DNA of 64,000 nucleotides from an uncultured Flavobacteriales bacterium (GTDB lineage Bacteria > Bacteroidota > Bacteroidia > Flavobacteriales > CAJXXR01): the NCBI GenBank assembly GCA_913063375.1, contig CAJXXR010000010.1, positions 1 to 64,000 on the forward strand, given 5' to 3'. The notes under the pieces are model-generated. The model was not told where the DNA came from. It worked only from the letters and a program-made list of their open reading frames with translations, and did no database searches. Both the position numbers and the translations under genes were made by a program. Below are positions 36,301 through 43,689 of this stretch, piece after piece. Position 1 is the stretch's first letter. The number at the start of each line of letters is the position of its first letter.

Positions 36301-37308
36301 ATGTTAAAAATTGACATGCACACGCACATCATGCCAGATAAAATGCCGGATTGGGCACAGAAGTTTGGTTATGATGGATTTATTCATCTAGAACATCATA
36401 AAGCTGGGGTTGCCAGAATGATGCAAGGTGAAAAGTTCTTCCGAGAAGTTGAACAAAACTGTTGGGATCCGGCTATTAGAATTCCGGACTATGAAAAGTA
36501 CAATACGCAAGTTCAGGTAATCTGTACCATTCCTGTATTATTTTCATATTGGGCTAAGGCGCAAGATGGATTGGATGTTTCAAGATTTTTAAACGATCAT
36601 ATTGCAGATATTGTAAATAAATATCCTAAAAATTATCTTGGTTTAGCTACCATTCCAATGCAAGCTCCTGAGCTATGTGTACAGGAATTGGAGCGTTGTA
36701 AAAAAATGGGATTTGTTGGAATTCAGATTGGTTCAAATATCAATGATGAAAACCTTAGTGAAGCAAAATTTGATCCTGTTTGGGAAGCTTGTGAGCGTCT
36801 AGGAATGGCTGTAATGATTCATCCTTGGAATATGATGGGGAAGGCTCAGATGGAAAAGTACTGGCTTCCTTGGTTGGTAGGAATGCCTGCTGAAACATCA
36901 AGAGCTGCTTGCTCTATGATCTTCTCTGGTGTACTTGAACGCTACCCTAAGCTTAGAGTTTGTTTTTCTCATGCTGGTGGTTCATTGTTAGCAACTATTG
37001 GTAGGGTAGAGCATGGGTTTAACTGTAGGCCTGATTTGGTTGCGATAGATAATCCTATCAATCCTCGTGAGTATATAGGTAAGTTCTGGATAGACTGCAT
37101 TACCCATGATGAAGATATGTTGAATTATGTATTGAAAATGCAAGGCTCTAAAAAGGTTTGTTTGGGTTCTGATTATCCTTTCCCTCTAGGAGATCTGGAA
37201 ATTGGAAAATTCATCACTGAGATGGATTTGAGTGAAGGGGTCGTAGAGGATATCTTCTGCAATAGCACTTTAGAATGGCTAGACATAGATAAAAATCGAT
37301 TTTTATAA
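36301..37308 (+). CDS. 2-amino-3-carboxymuconate-6-semialdehyde decarboxylase (ACMSD-type amidohydrolase)
   Basis: A zinc amidohydrolase that decarboxylates ACMS in the kynurenine route of tryptophan or anthranilate breakdown, diverting it from quinolinate/NAD synthesis. The start is the ATG at 36301 (MLKIDMHTHIMP, 335 residues, the usual length). Metal ligands are visible as HTH at residues 7-9, His in MIHPWNM, His in CFSHAGG and Asp in GSDYPFPLGD. Long stretches such as WLPWLVGMPAETS and TIPMQAPEL match animal ACMSD closely. No other kynurenine gene is in the window. It is probably co-transcribed with yidD. Confidence 0.88.
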   Translation: MLKIDMHTHIMPDKMPDWAQKFGYDGFIHLEHHKAGVARMMQGEKFFREVEQNCWDPAIRIPDYEKYNTQVQVICTIPVLFSYWAKAQDGLDVSRFLNDHIADIVNKYPKNYLGLATIPMQAPELCVQELERCKKMGFVGIQIGSNINDENLSEAKFDPVWEACERLGMAVMIHPWNMMGKAQMEKYWLPWLVGMPAETSRAACSMIFSGVLERYPKLRVCFSHAGGSLLATIGRVEHGFNCRPDLVAIDNPINPREYIGKFWIDCITHDEDMLNYVLKMQGSKKVCLGSDYPFPLGDLEIGKFITEMDLSEGVVEDIFCNSTLEWLDIDKNRFL

Positions 37309-37311
37309 TTT

Positions 37312-37347
37312 AAAAAGCTCCTTTCAACTAGTTGAAAGGAGCTTTTT
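37312..37347. terminator. Bidirectional terminator between ACMSD and the SUI1 gene
   Basis: A perfect 36-base palindrome, AAAAAGCTCCTTTCAACT (37312-37329) and its complement (37330-37347), with T-runs on both strands for the convergent genes. Confidence 0.88.
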
Positions 37348-37698
37348 TTAGTTTTTAGTGACCTTAAATCCCTGGTCAACTAAATATTTTTGAATTTCTT
37401 TTCTTTTATCCCCTTGGATGATAATTTCACCGTCTTTTACGGCACCACCTACACCACAGTGACTCTTTATTTTCTTAGCCAATTCTTTCAGTTGATTTTC
37501 TGATCCTTGAAAATCTCTAACAAGACAAACTTCTTTGCCCTTTCTTCCTTTTCTTTCGTATTGGATATGTAATTTTTGTTTCCCTGCTGGGATAACGTCC
37601 TCTTTATCGATTACTTCAGGTTCCTCTTCTCTAACGAATTTGGGGTCCATTTCATTCAATAAATTACTCAATGCGTCTAATCCACTCAATTTAGCCAT
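37348..37698 (-). CDS. SUI1/eIF1-like translation initiation factor (YciH family)
   Basis: A 116-residue protein with an N-terminal linker and the SUI1 fold from about residue 40: LHIQYERKGRKGKEVCLVRDF, then SHCGVGGAVKDGEIIIQGD and HRKEIQKYL-like ending. Bacterial homologues (YciH) bind the 30S subunit and can influence initiation fidelity. Its stop codon sits at the edge of the shared terminator. It starts two bases downstream of the stop of the oxygenase gene (37701), so the two are co-transcribed. Confidence 0.9.
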   Translation of the reverse strand: MAKLSGLDALSNLLNEMDPKFVREEEPEVIDKEDVIPAGKQKLHIQYERKGRKGKEVCLVRDFQGSENQLKELAKKIKSHCGVGGAVKDGEIIIQGDKRKEIQKYLVDQGFKVTKN

Positions 37699-37700
37699 GG

Positions 37701-38657
37701 CTATTTTTTTAATCCTAATTCTTTCAGTCGTTCTATTAAATATTCTCCGGCAGTTGTATCTTCATATCCTTTAGGATTATTTTCGTCAATACAGTTGTCT
37801 AGGCATCGCAAAGATACGTCAGATTTTGGATGTAAGAAAAAGGGAATACTATATCTTGAACTTCCCCACAATTCTTTTGGTGGATTTACGACTCTGTGGG
37901 TGGTAGATTTTAACTTATTATTGGTGAGCCTTTGGAGCATATCTCCCACATTTACTACAATATGCTCTGGTAGTGCAGTTACAGAAATCCATTCTCCTTT
38001 CTTATTCATTACCTGAAGGCCAGCACTACTCGCTCCCATCAAGAGGGTTATAAGATTTATATCTTCATGTTGTCCTGCTCTAACAGCTCCTTTTGGTTCC
38101 CCAATAATAGGTGGATAATGAATGGGGCGGAGGATACTATTCCCTCTGAATATTCTGTCATTAAAAAAGTCTTGATTCAATCCCAAATGGAGCGCTATAG
38201 CACTTAAAATGGTGGCTCCAGTCTGCTCCAATTGCTGGTATATTCGTCTTCCTATAGTATTGAATGCAGGAAGCTCTTCAACAATGATATTATCAGGGTA
38301 ATTTTTCCTTAGCGGGTCATCCTCTTTTAGGTATTGACCAAAATGCCAAAATTCTTTTAAATCTGGGTGGTTAGAATCTTTAGCCGATTCCTTACCAAAT
38401 GAAACATAACCTCTTTGACCTGCCAATTCTTCAAATTCATATTTTTTTTTGATCGCAAGATCCATCTGAAAAAAGTCCTTTATATTTTGATAAAGTTCAT
38501 CCTGAAGTTGTTCTGAAATTCCATGATTTTTTACAGCAACAAAACCAATTGATTCATAGGCTTTACCCAAAGCTTCAACAAATTTTGTTTTTGTATTGAG
38601 GTCGCTAGATTGAAAGTCCAATAAATCCACTGAAGGAATACCATATTTATTATCCAT
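37701..38657 (-). CDS. 2-oxoglutarate/Fe(II)-dependent oxygenase, isopenicillin N synthase family
   Basis: A 318-residue dioxygenase with the DIOX_N region (PSVDLLDFQSSD, GFVAVKNHGI) and the Fe/2OG core: the HxD motif in AGQHEDINLITLL, the distal histidine in LKSTTHRVVNP and the 2-oxoglutarate-binding RxS in SSRYSIPFF. The family oxidises small molecules, and plant and bacterial members vary widely in substrate, so the reaction cannot be stated. It is the upstream gene of a pair with the SUI1 factor. Confidence 0.9.
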   Translation of the reverse strand: MDNKYGIPSVDLLDFQSSDLNTKTKFVEALGKAYESIGFVAVKNHGISEQLQDELYQNIKDFFQMDLAIKKKYEFEELAGQRGYVSFGKESAKDSNHPDLKEFWHFGQYLKEDDPLRKNYPDNIIVEELPAFNTIGRRIYQQLEQTGATILSAIALHLGLNQDFFNDRIFRGNSILRPIHYPPIIGEPKGAVRAGQHEDINLITLLMGASSAGLQVMNKKGEWISVTALPEHIVVNVGDMLQRLTNNKLKSTTHRVVNPPKELWGSSRYSIPFFLHPKSDVSLRCLDNCIDENNPKGYEDTTAGEYLIERLKELGLKK

Positions 38658-38739
38658 TGTATAAAAATTTCCTTAGATTATATTAAATACTAAGTTTAAG
38701 ATACTCTATTCCAGCCAGTTTTAAAAAAGTTTAAAGCAA

Positions 38740-38775
38740 AAAAAAAGCTTACACGAATGGTAAGCTTATTTTTTT
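38740..38775 (-). terminator. Terminator of the HU gene
   Basis: On the minus strand AAGCTTAC (38767-38760), a 7-base loop and GTAAGCTT (38752-38745) are followed by a long T-run. Confidence 0.75.
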
Positions 38776-38794
38776 GTCGTTGAAAAGATCTGTA

Positions 38795-39067
38795 TTAGTT
38801 TACAGTCTTAACTAGGTCAGCGCCTGCTTTAAACTTAACTACGTTTTTCGCAGGGATTTTAATAGTTTTCCCAGTTTGTGGGTTTCTACCATCTCTTGCT
38901 TCTCTTTTAGAAACTGAGAAAGATCCGAATCCTACTAGAGAGACTCTTCCACCTTTAGTTAATGTTCCTGAAACAGACCCCATAAAGGCATCCAAAGCTT
39001 TTTTTGCAGCCGCTTTAGAAATTCCTGCTTCTGCAGCCATTGCATCAATTAGTTCTGATTTGTTCAT
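38795..39067 (-). CDS. hup: HU-family histone-like DNA-binding protein
   Basis: A small dimeric nucleoid protein that bends DNA. Starting at the ATG at 39065-39067 (MNKSELIDAMAAEAGISKAA) it has exactly 90 residues, the classic HU length. An upstream TTG at 39103 would add 12 residues in the leader and is not credible. The arm signature GFGSFSVSKREARDGRNPQTG contains the intercalating proline. It has the best promoter match in the window (39114-39143). Confidence 0.96.
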   Translation of the reverse strand: MNKSELIDAMAAEAGISKAAAKKALDAFMGSVSGTLTKGGRVSLVGFGSFSVSKREARDGRNPQTGKTIKIPAKNVVKFKAGADLVKTVN

Positions 39068-39113
39068 AGCAAATAAATTTTTGATTTTAGTAGACTTTTG
39101 CAACTAAGTGTAA

Positions 39114-39143
39114 CAAATATAGGCTTTCTGGGCTATTACGCAA
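39114..39143 (-). promoter_or_regulatory. Promoter of the HU gene
   Basis: On the minus strand TTG (39143-39141), a 19-base spacer and TATATTTG (39121-39114) match the Bacteroidota consensus perfectly. The leader would be about 40 bases. Confidence 0.7.
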
Positions 39144-39238
39144 CTTTTTCGTAAAAAATCTTTGAATATTGGATCAAAAAACATGTTTTAGCATCGGGAT
39201 TATATGAACAATCCTTCCTTCCCTATGTATATTGGTCT

Positions 39239-40207
39239 TTAAACTACTTTTAAGGATTTACTTTGTTTTAATCCTCTTAAATAATCTCCAATTTCCATTT
39301 TTCGTTTTCCTGCTTGTTGTATTTCTGAAATTTCAAGGAAACCATCTAGACAATAAATTTTGAAAAATGTTTTGCCATCAGTGGTTATATCACCTGGAGA
39401 TTTATCGTGTTGTTCTATGGTATCTTTACAGGTAAATATTTTATGCATTATGCCATCAGCTGTACTTTGCCCAATCTCACAATGTGCAGCTGGGTATGGA
39501 TTGAGTCCTCGAATAAAATTATATGCTGAAGTGGTAGACTGGTTGAAGTCTATCTTACACATTGGTTTAAAGATTTTCGGAGCATCGTTTAAACTTTGTT
39601 CATCTGAAAAGAGTGCTTCTTGTGGAGTGGTATTAATTTCCTCGGCATATATTAGATCCAAAGTCTTTTGTACTAAATGAGATCCCTTCACCATTAATTT
39701 GTCATGTAAGGTCCCTGCGGTATCTTCATGTGCTATAGTACAACTGTCCTTGAGAATTATATTTCCAGTGTCTATTTTTTCATCTATGAAAAAGGTAGTA
39801 ACGCCTGTTTCTTGGTCCCCATTTATAATTGCCCAATTGATTGGAGCGGCGCCTCTGTACTGTGGTAAAAGAGAACCGTGTAAATTGAAGGTACCTTTAG
39901 AAGGCATAGACCAGACTACTTTTGGAAGCATTCTAAATGCTACTACAACAAATATGTCCGCATTCCAGTCTGCAAGTGAACGGTGAAACCCTTCATCTTT
40001 TAAATTTTCTGGCTGTAATAGTGGTAAATTATGTTTTTCGGCTGTTTTTTTAACATCGGATGATTGAAGCTTATATCCTCTTCCTGCTGCTCTATCTGGA
40101 GTGGTTACTACTCCAACTACCGTATATTTGTTTTGAACCATCTCATCTAAGATATGGGATGCAAAACCAGGTGTTCCCATAAATACTACACGTAAATTAT
40201 TTTCCAT
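39239..40207 (-). CDS. fmt: Methionyl-tRNA formyltransferase
   Basis: Formylates Met-tRNAfMet with 10-formyl-tetrahydrofolate for translation initiation. The 322-residue protein starts RVVFMGTPGFASHIL. The catalytic Asn-His pair is in FNLHGSLLPQYRGAAPINWAI and the catalytic Asp in VTTFFIDEKIDTGNI. A C-terminal tRNA-binding domain follows (NFIRGLNPYPAAH). It lies 46 bases downstream of recQ on the same strand, with a small hairpin in the gap. Confidence 0.96.
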   Translation of the reverse strand: MENNLRVVFMGTPGFASHILDEMVQNKYTVVGVVTTPDRAAGRGYKLQSSDVKKTAEKHNLPLLQPENLKDEGFHRSLADWNADIFVVVAFRMLPKVVWSMPSKGTFNLHGSLLPQYRGAAPINWAIINGDQETGVTTFFIDEKIDTGNIILKDSCTIAHEDTAGTLHDKLMVKGSHLVQKTLDLIYAEEINTTPQEALFSDEQSLNDAPKIFKPMCKIDFNQSTTSAYNFIRGLNPYPAAHCEIGQSTADGIMHKIFTCKDTIEQHDKSPGDITTDGKTFFKIYCLDGFLEISEIQQAGKRKMEIGDYLRGLKQSKSLKVV

Positions 40208-40220
40208 GCTATTATTTTTA

Positions 40221-40238
40221 TAGAACCGAAGTTCTATT
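40221..40238 (-). other. UUCG-tetraloop hairpin in the recQ-fmt gap
   Basis: In minus-strand RNA, AUAGAAC-UUCG-GUUCUAU is a perfect 7-base stem closed by a very stable C(UUCG)G loop, 14 bases before the fmt start. No T-run follows, so it may be a processing or stability element. Confidence 0.5.
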
Positions 40239-40253
40239 CTATTTTTTTAGGCT

Positions 40254-42146
40254 TTATTTCAACCGTATTAGATCTCTGAATAGACTAATCTTTTCATTGG
40301 CTTCCCATTCCTTTAGAATGTCTAAGATGTCTTGTCTGTCAAAATAATTGAATTGACCTACAAGGTCTTTTAAATGAATGGAGCCTTTTTGTAGGATAGT
40401 CCGTATTTTGGATTCCATATCCTTTCGGTTATGTCCCTTTCTATTATTCCGAATACAAATATCACAAGTACCACAGGTGATCCCAGTATTTGAATCTCCA
40501 AAATAATCCAATATCCAATTGGCTCGACAAATATCTTTATTTTCTACATATAAGTACATCTGTTGTGCCTTATGTAGTACCTGTTTGTTGATATAGTTTA
40601 GTTTGGACTCATTTATACGCAAAAACTTGCTTTCTTCACGACTATGAAGGAAACTCATTTTACTTAGATTGTTGTCTTGGAACTTTAGAAGTCGCATGTT
40701 TTCCATCAACCTTAAGTAGGATTTCACACGTTCCTGATTCACATTTAAAATTCGGGCATAATAATCCATTTTTAATCCAAACCATTGGTTTCCATCTAAG
40801 GGATAATTTCTTAATAGGTTTTCCCAGAGTTTGATGATTTTGGTTTGATTAGGATTGAAATTAAGTATGTTAAATCGCTTATTTAGAATTTTAATTTTTA
40901 CTTCCTGATTTGCAACTTGATTCATCTTTAACAAATCAATGGCTTGAAAATACTGAAAGGCTTTTAAGCTATTGATTTTGGTAAGTCCCGTTTTATTAAG
41001 AAAGTCATCCATTGAAAAGGAGTATACATTACCTAATCCATCTCCAATAGCTATATGGAAGTAGTTGCAGATTTTTTGATAGATTTCTACCAATTCATTT
41101 TTATCCAGTAGCGATTCTTCCTTTTCTGCAAGCCATTTTTTACCATTATCTTGATATAAAATTACGGAAAAGGCTGGCTTCCCATCTCTACCTGCTCTAC
41201 CCGCTTCTTGAAAATAGGCTTCGCAACTCTCTGGTATCTGTAGGTGACATACCCAACGAACATTTTCCTTGTTGATTCCCATTCCGAATGCATTCGTGGC
41301 TACAACAATTTTTATCTGACCCTTTTTCCAGTTTTCCTGAATTTCACTTCTCTTGTCTTTTGGGATTCCAGCGTGATAGGCAGCTACAGAAGCACCATGA
41401 TTGGATAACCAATTGGCTATTTCCATGGTTTTTTTTCGACTGTTCGCGTATACAATTCCTGTTTGAGGATTTTTCTTGACTATGTTGATTAACTGCTGAT
41501 AGGTGTTTTGTTCATGTACTACAAAATAGGATAGATTGTCCCTGAAAAATGGACGTTTAAAGATATTCACATCTATCAAACCTAAATTGGAAATGATTTC
41601 TGTAATTACCTTCTCTGTAGCCGTAGCTGTCAAAGCCAAAAAGGGTACCTGCCGAACTTTACTTCTAAAGAGTGCAATTTCAAAATAACTTGGACGGAAA
41701 TCATGCCCCCATTGTGCGATACAGTGGGCCTCATCAATGGCAACAAAACTTATGGTTAATCGCTGAAGTCGCTGAATGAATAATTCATTTTTTAAGGACT
41801 CGGGAGCAATGAATAAAAAGTTGATAGATCCAGCCTCACAATCATCCAATAATTTAATCTTTTGATTGGTATCTAGTGTACTATTATAGGCTTTTGCTGT
41901 AATTCCTCGACTTACTAATTCTTGGATTTGATCCTCCATAAGTGCAATAAGCGGGCTAATAATAATTGCCAAGCCCTCCATGAAAAGCCCCGGAATTTGG
42001 TAACACAAGGATTTACCTCCTCCAGTAGGGAAAAGTGCTAGACTATCTTTACCGTTAAGCAAAGCCTCTATAACTTCCCATTGTGAAGGTCTGAAGTCAT
42101 CATAACCCCAATATTCCTTTAATAGTTGTTTGCACCTATCTTTCAT
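40254..42146 (-). CDS. recQ: RecQ-family ATP-dependent DNA helicase
   Basis: A 3'-5' DNA helicase in recombination and repair. The 630-residue protein has motif I FPTGGGKSLCYQIPG, motif II with the DEAH box (IDEAHCIAQWGHDFRPSY), motif III LALTATAT, and motifs V-VI ATNAFGMGINKENVRWVCH and FQEAGRAGRDG. The zinc-binding region with the CGTCDIC pattern is present around residue 560. No HRDC domain is evident, and Bacteroidota often carry a second, longer RecQ, so this may be the short paralogue. It lies 28 bases after the P-loop ATPase gene. Confidence 0.94.
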   Translation of the reverse strand: MKDRCKQLLKEYWGYDDFRPSQWEVIEALLNGKDSLALFPTGGGKSLCYQIPGLFMEGLAIIISPLIALMEDQIQELVSRGITAKAYNSTLDTNQKIKLLDDCEAGSINFLFIAPESLKNELFIQRLQRLTISFVAIDEAHCIAQWGHDFRPSYFEIALFRSKVRQVPFLALTATATEKVITEIISNLGLIDVNIFKRPFFRDNLSYFVVHEQNTYQQLINIVKKNPQTGIVYANSRKKTMEIANWLSNHGASVAAYHAGIPKDKRSEIQENWKKGQIKIVVATNAFGMGINKENVRWVCHLQIPESCEAYFQEAGRAGRDGKPAFSVILYQDNGKKWLAEKEESLLDKNELVEIYQKICNYFHIAIGDGLGNVYSFSMDDFLNKTGLTKINSLKAFQYFQAIDLLKMNQVANQEVKIKILNKRFNILNFNPNQTKIIKLWENLLRNYPLDGNQWFGLKMDYYARILNVNQERVKSYLRLMENMRLLKFQDNNLSKMSFLHSREESKFLRINESKLNYINKQVLHKAQQMYLYVENKDICRANWILDYFGDSNTGITCGTCDICIRNNRKGHNRKDMESKIRTILQKGSIHLKDLVGQFNYFDRQDILDILKEWEANEKISLFRDLIRLK

Positions 42147-42174
42147 TCTTCTGAATAGCCTAAATTATATAGGC

Positions 42175-42720
42175 TTATAAAAGGTTATTTTTTAATAAAT
42201 CACAAATATATTCAGCCCTTTTGGCGATACTTTGTTTTGGGACTTCTAGTATTTCGTATCCCAGTTCTGTATATGTAGCCCGTAGTTCTTTATCAATTTG
42301 TTGGGCAAGAGCTAGATCCTCAAATCTTTCTTGATCATTGTGATATATTTCGGGCCAAAATGGAAAATACAAGACTTTATTATTATAAGGATGCATCTTG
42401 ATATATTCTAACCAATTTAATGGTGGAGAAATATTATCTAGCTTTAAATAGGCCAGAATGTCAATGAGACTCCTGTCGAAAAAGTTAAACTGATTGTTTA
42501 GTATACTTTCGTATTGCTCTGTTCTAGCCTTGAATAATAAAGTACTAAAATGGAGTGGTGCCTCTTGATAGTTAGATCCAGGTGTTTCATTACTAGTGTC
42601 CTGAATAAATTCTCTAAAGACCTCTTCTTTACAAGGGTAACCCTTTTCTATGAGCGTCTTTAATACACTCGATTTTCCAGTTCCAGGACCCCCTGTCAAA
42701 ATTATTCTCCGAGTATTCAT
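42175..42720 (-). CDS. P-loop ATPase/kinase-like protein (AAA_28 type)
   Basis: A 181-residue cytoplasmic protein with Walker A TGGPGTGKSSVLKTL (residues 9-23), the conserved EVFREFIQDTSNE region, the Walker B-like FFDRSLIDILAYL and a C-terminal NEVPKQSIAKRAEYI-like segment. It resembles the AAA_28 (NadR/TTD14-like) nucleotide-binding family, whose physiological substrate is not known. It sits between an exported protein gene (three bases upstream) and recQ. Confidence 0.8.
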   Translation of the reverse strand: MNTRRIILTGGPGTGKSSVLKTLIEKGYPCKEEVFREFIQDTSNETPGSNYQEAPLHFSTLLFKARTEQYESILNNQFNFFDRSLIDILAYLKLDNISPPLNWLEYIKMHPYNNKVLYFPFWPEIYHNDQERFEDLALAQQIDKELRATYTELGYEILEVPKQSIAKRAEYICDLLKNNLL

Positions 42721-42723
42721 TCC

Positions 42724-43350
42724 TTAATCAAATTTGAATCCTAATCTGAATCCAGAGTTTAAGGTAGTATGCCTTTTACCCCATATATAGAGTGCGTCCA
42801 TGAATATATTGAAATCGAATTGATCAGTAAGGCTATGACTCAAATTTAAACCGATAGAGGAGCCTCCAAATATTTCAGTGGGAGTTCCATAATATGGATC
42901 AATAGGTTCATCTATTAACCAATTCCGTTCATCAATAAAAACAAAATCTAAAAGGCTCAATTCAGGGGATAAAATAGTTTCATCATTCAAAGGGATATGT
43001 CCAGCCATTCCAGAGAAGTAGGAAAGCTCTTGAAAGTCATAATAGAACATATAATCGGCCTGACTATATAGTATTGTTAGAATGTTGGCAGAACATCTGA
43101 AATATCCGTCCCCACCTTCAATTCTTGCACTTGCGCTGAAATATTCAGATTCAAAATAGTCAATTTTAACGCCATAACTCATAATGTTATGATGTTGACT
43201 AGAACTATTTACGGCAACTAAGGGGGCTATTTTCCATTCAAATTCTTCCGGTTGGCTTTGTGCTGTGAAAATTGGAAATATTAAGAGTAATAAAAAGGAA
43301 AATAATAGCGTATTGCTTTTTAAAGATTTGAAACTAATACATGAAATCAT
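42724..43350 (-). CDS. Exported protein of unknown function, possibly an outer-membrane barrel
   Basis: A 208-residue protein with a signal peptide (SNTLLFSFLLLLIFPIFTAQS, cleavage likely before QPEEFEW). The rest alternates polar and aromatic residues (WKIAPLVAVNSSSQHHNIMSYGVKIDYFES and a C-terminal RHTTLNSGFRLGFKFD), compatible with eight or so beta strands ending in an aromatic residue, as in small outer-membrane barrels. I do not recognise the family. It is the first gene of the minus-strand run into recQ and fmt. Confidence 0.65.
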   Translation of the reverse strand: MISCISFKSLKSNTLLFSFLLLLIFPIFTAQSQPEEFEWKIAPLVAVNSSSQHHNIMSYGVKIDYFESEYFSASARIEGGDGYFRCSANILTILYSQADYMFYYDFQELSYFSGMAGHIPLNDETILSPELSLLDFVFIDERNWLIDEPIDPYYGTPTEIFGGSSIGLNLSHSLTDQFDFNIFMDALYIWGKRHTTLNSGFRLGFKFD

Positions 43351-43465
43351 GGTCTGCTGTTGGTTTGGAATGTATATTCAATTACCTATCAAATATACTG
43401 CATAAATTTAAATATGAGCATATAGAATTTACAGGCTTTCTATATTTATTACCTGCTTTAATATA

Positions 43466-43485
43466 AAACCATGGAACCATGGTTT
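43466..43485. promoter_or_regulatory. Perfect dyad upstream of the SprB-repeat gene
   Basis: AAACCATGG (43466-43474), AA, CCATGGTTT (43477-43485): a 9-base perfect inverted repeat midway between the divergent genes; likely a regulator site. Confidence 0.4.
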
Positions 43486-43645
43486 CCAAAGTTTTGCACC
43501 TGTGTAATTGTGGATTGAATATAAAAGTAGGAATATATGCTTTGGATTTGGTATAATGTATAGACTTAATATTTTTTTCTTGGAACTATTTTGAATTTAT
43601 TAACCTAATAATTTCAAAATCGTATTATATATACTTTAATAATTT

Positions 43646-43653
43646 TAATTTTG
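43646..43653 (+). promoter_or_regulatory. Predicted -7 box of the SprB-repeat gene
   Basis: TAATTTTG is a perfect match 36 bases before the start codon; no clear -33 TTG. Confidence 0.45.
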
Positions 43654-43689
43654 CTTTTCGCAATTTTTTAAATCTTGGATTAAAGAACT

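Larger units (their letters stand above)
43351..43689. other. Divergent intergenic region upstream of the SprB-repeat gene
   Basis: A 339-base AT-rich gap. It contains a perfect dyad at 43466-43485 and a -7 box (43646-43653) for the plus-strand SprB-repeat gene. I see no coding frame and no RNA gene. Confidence 0.6.
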
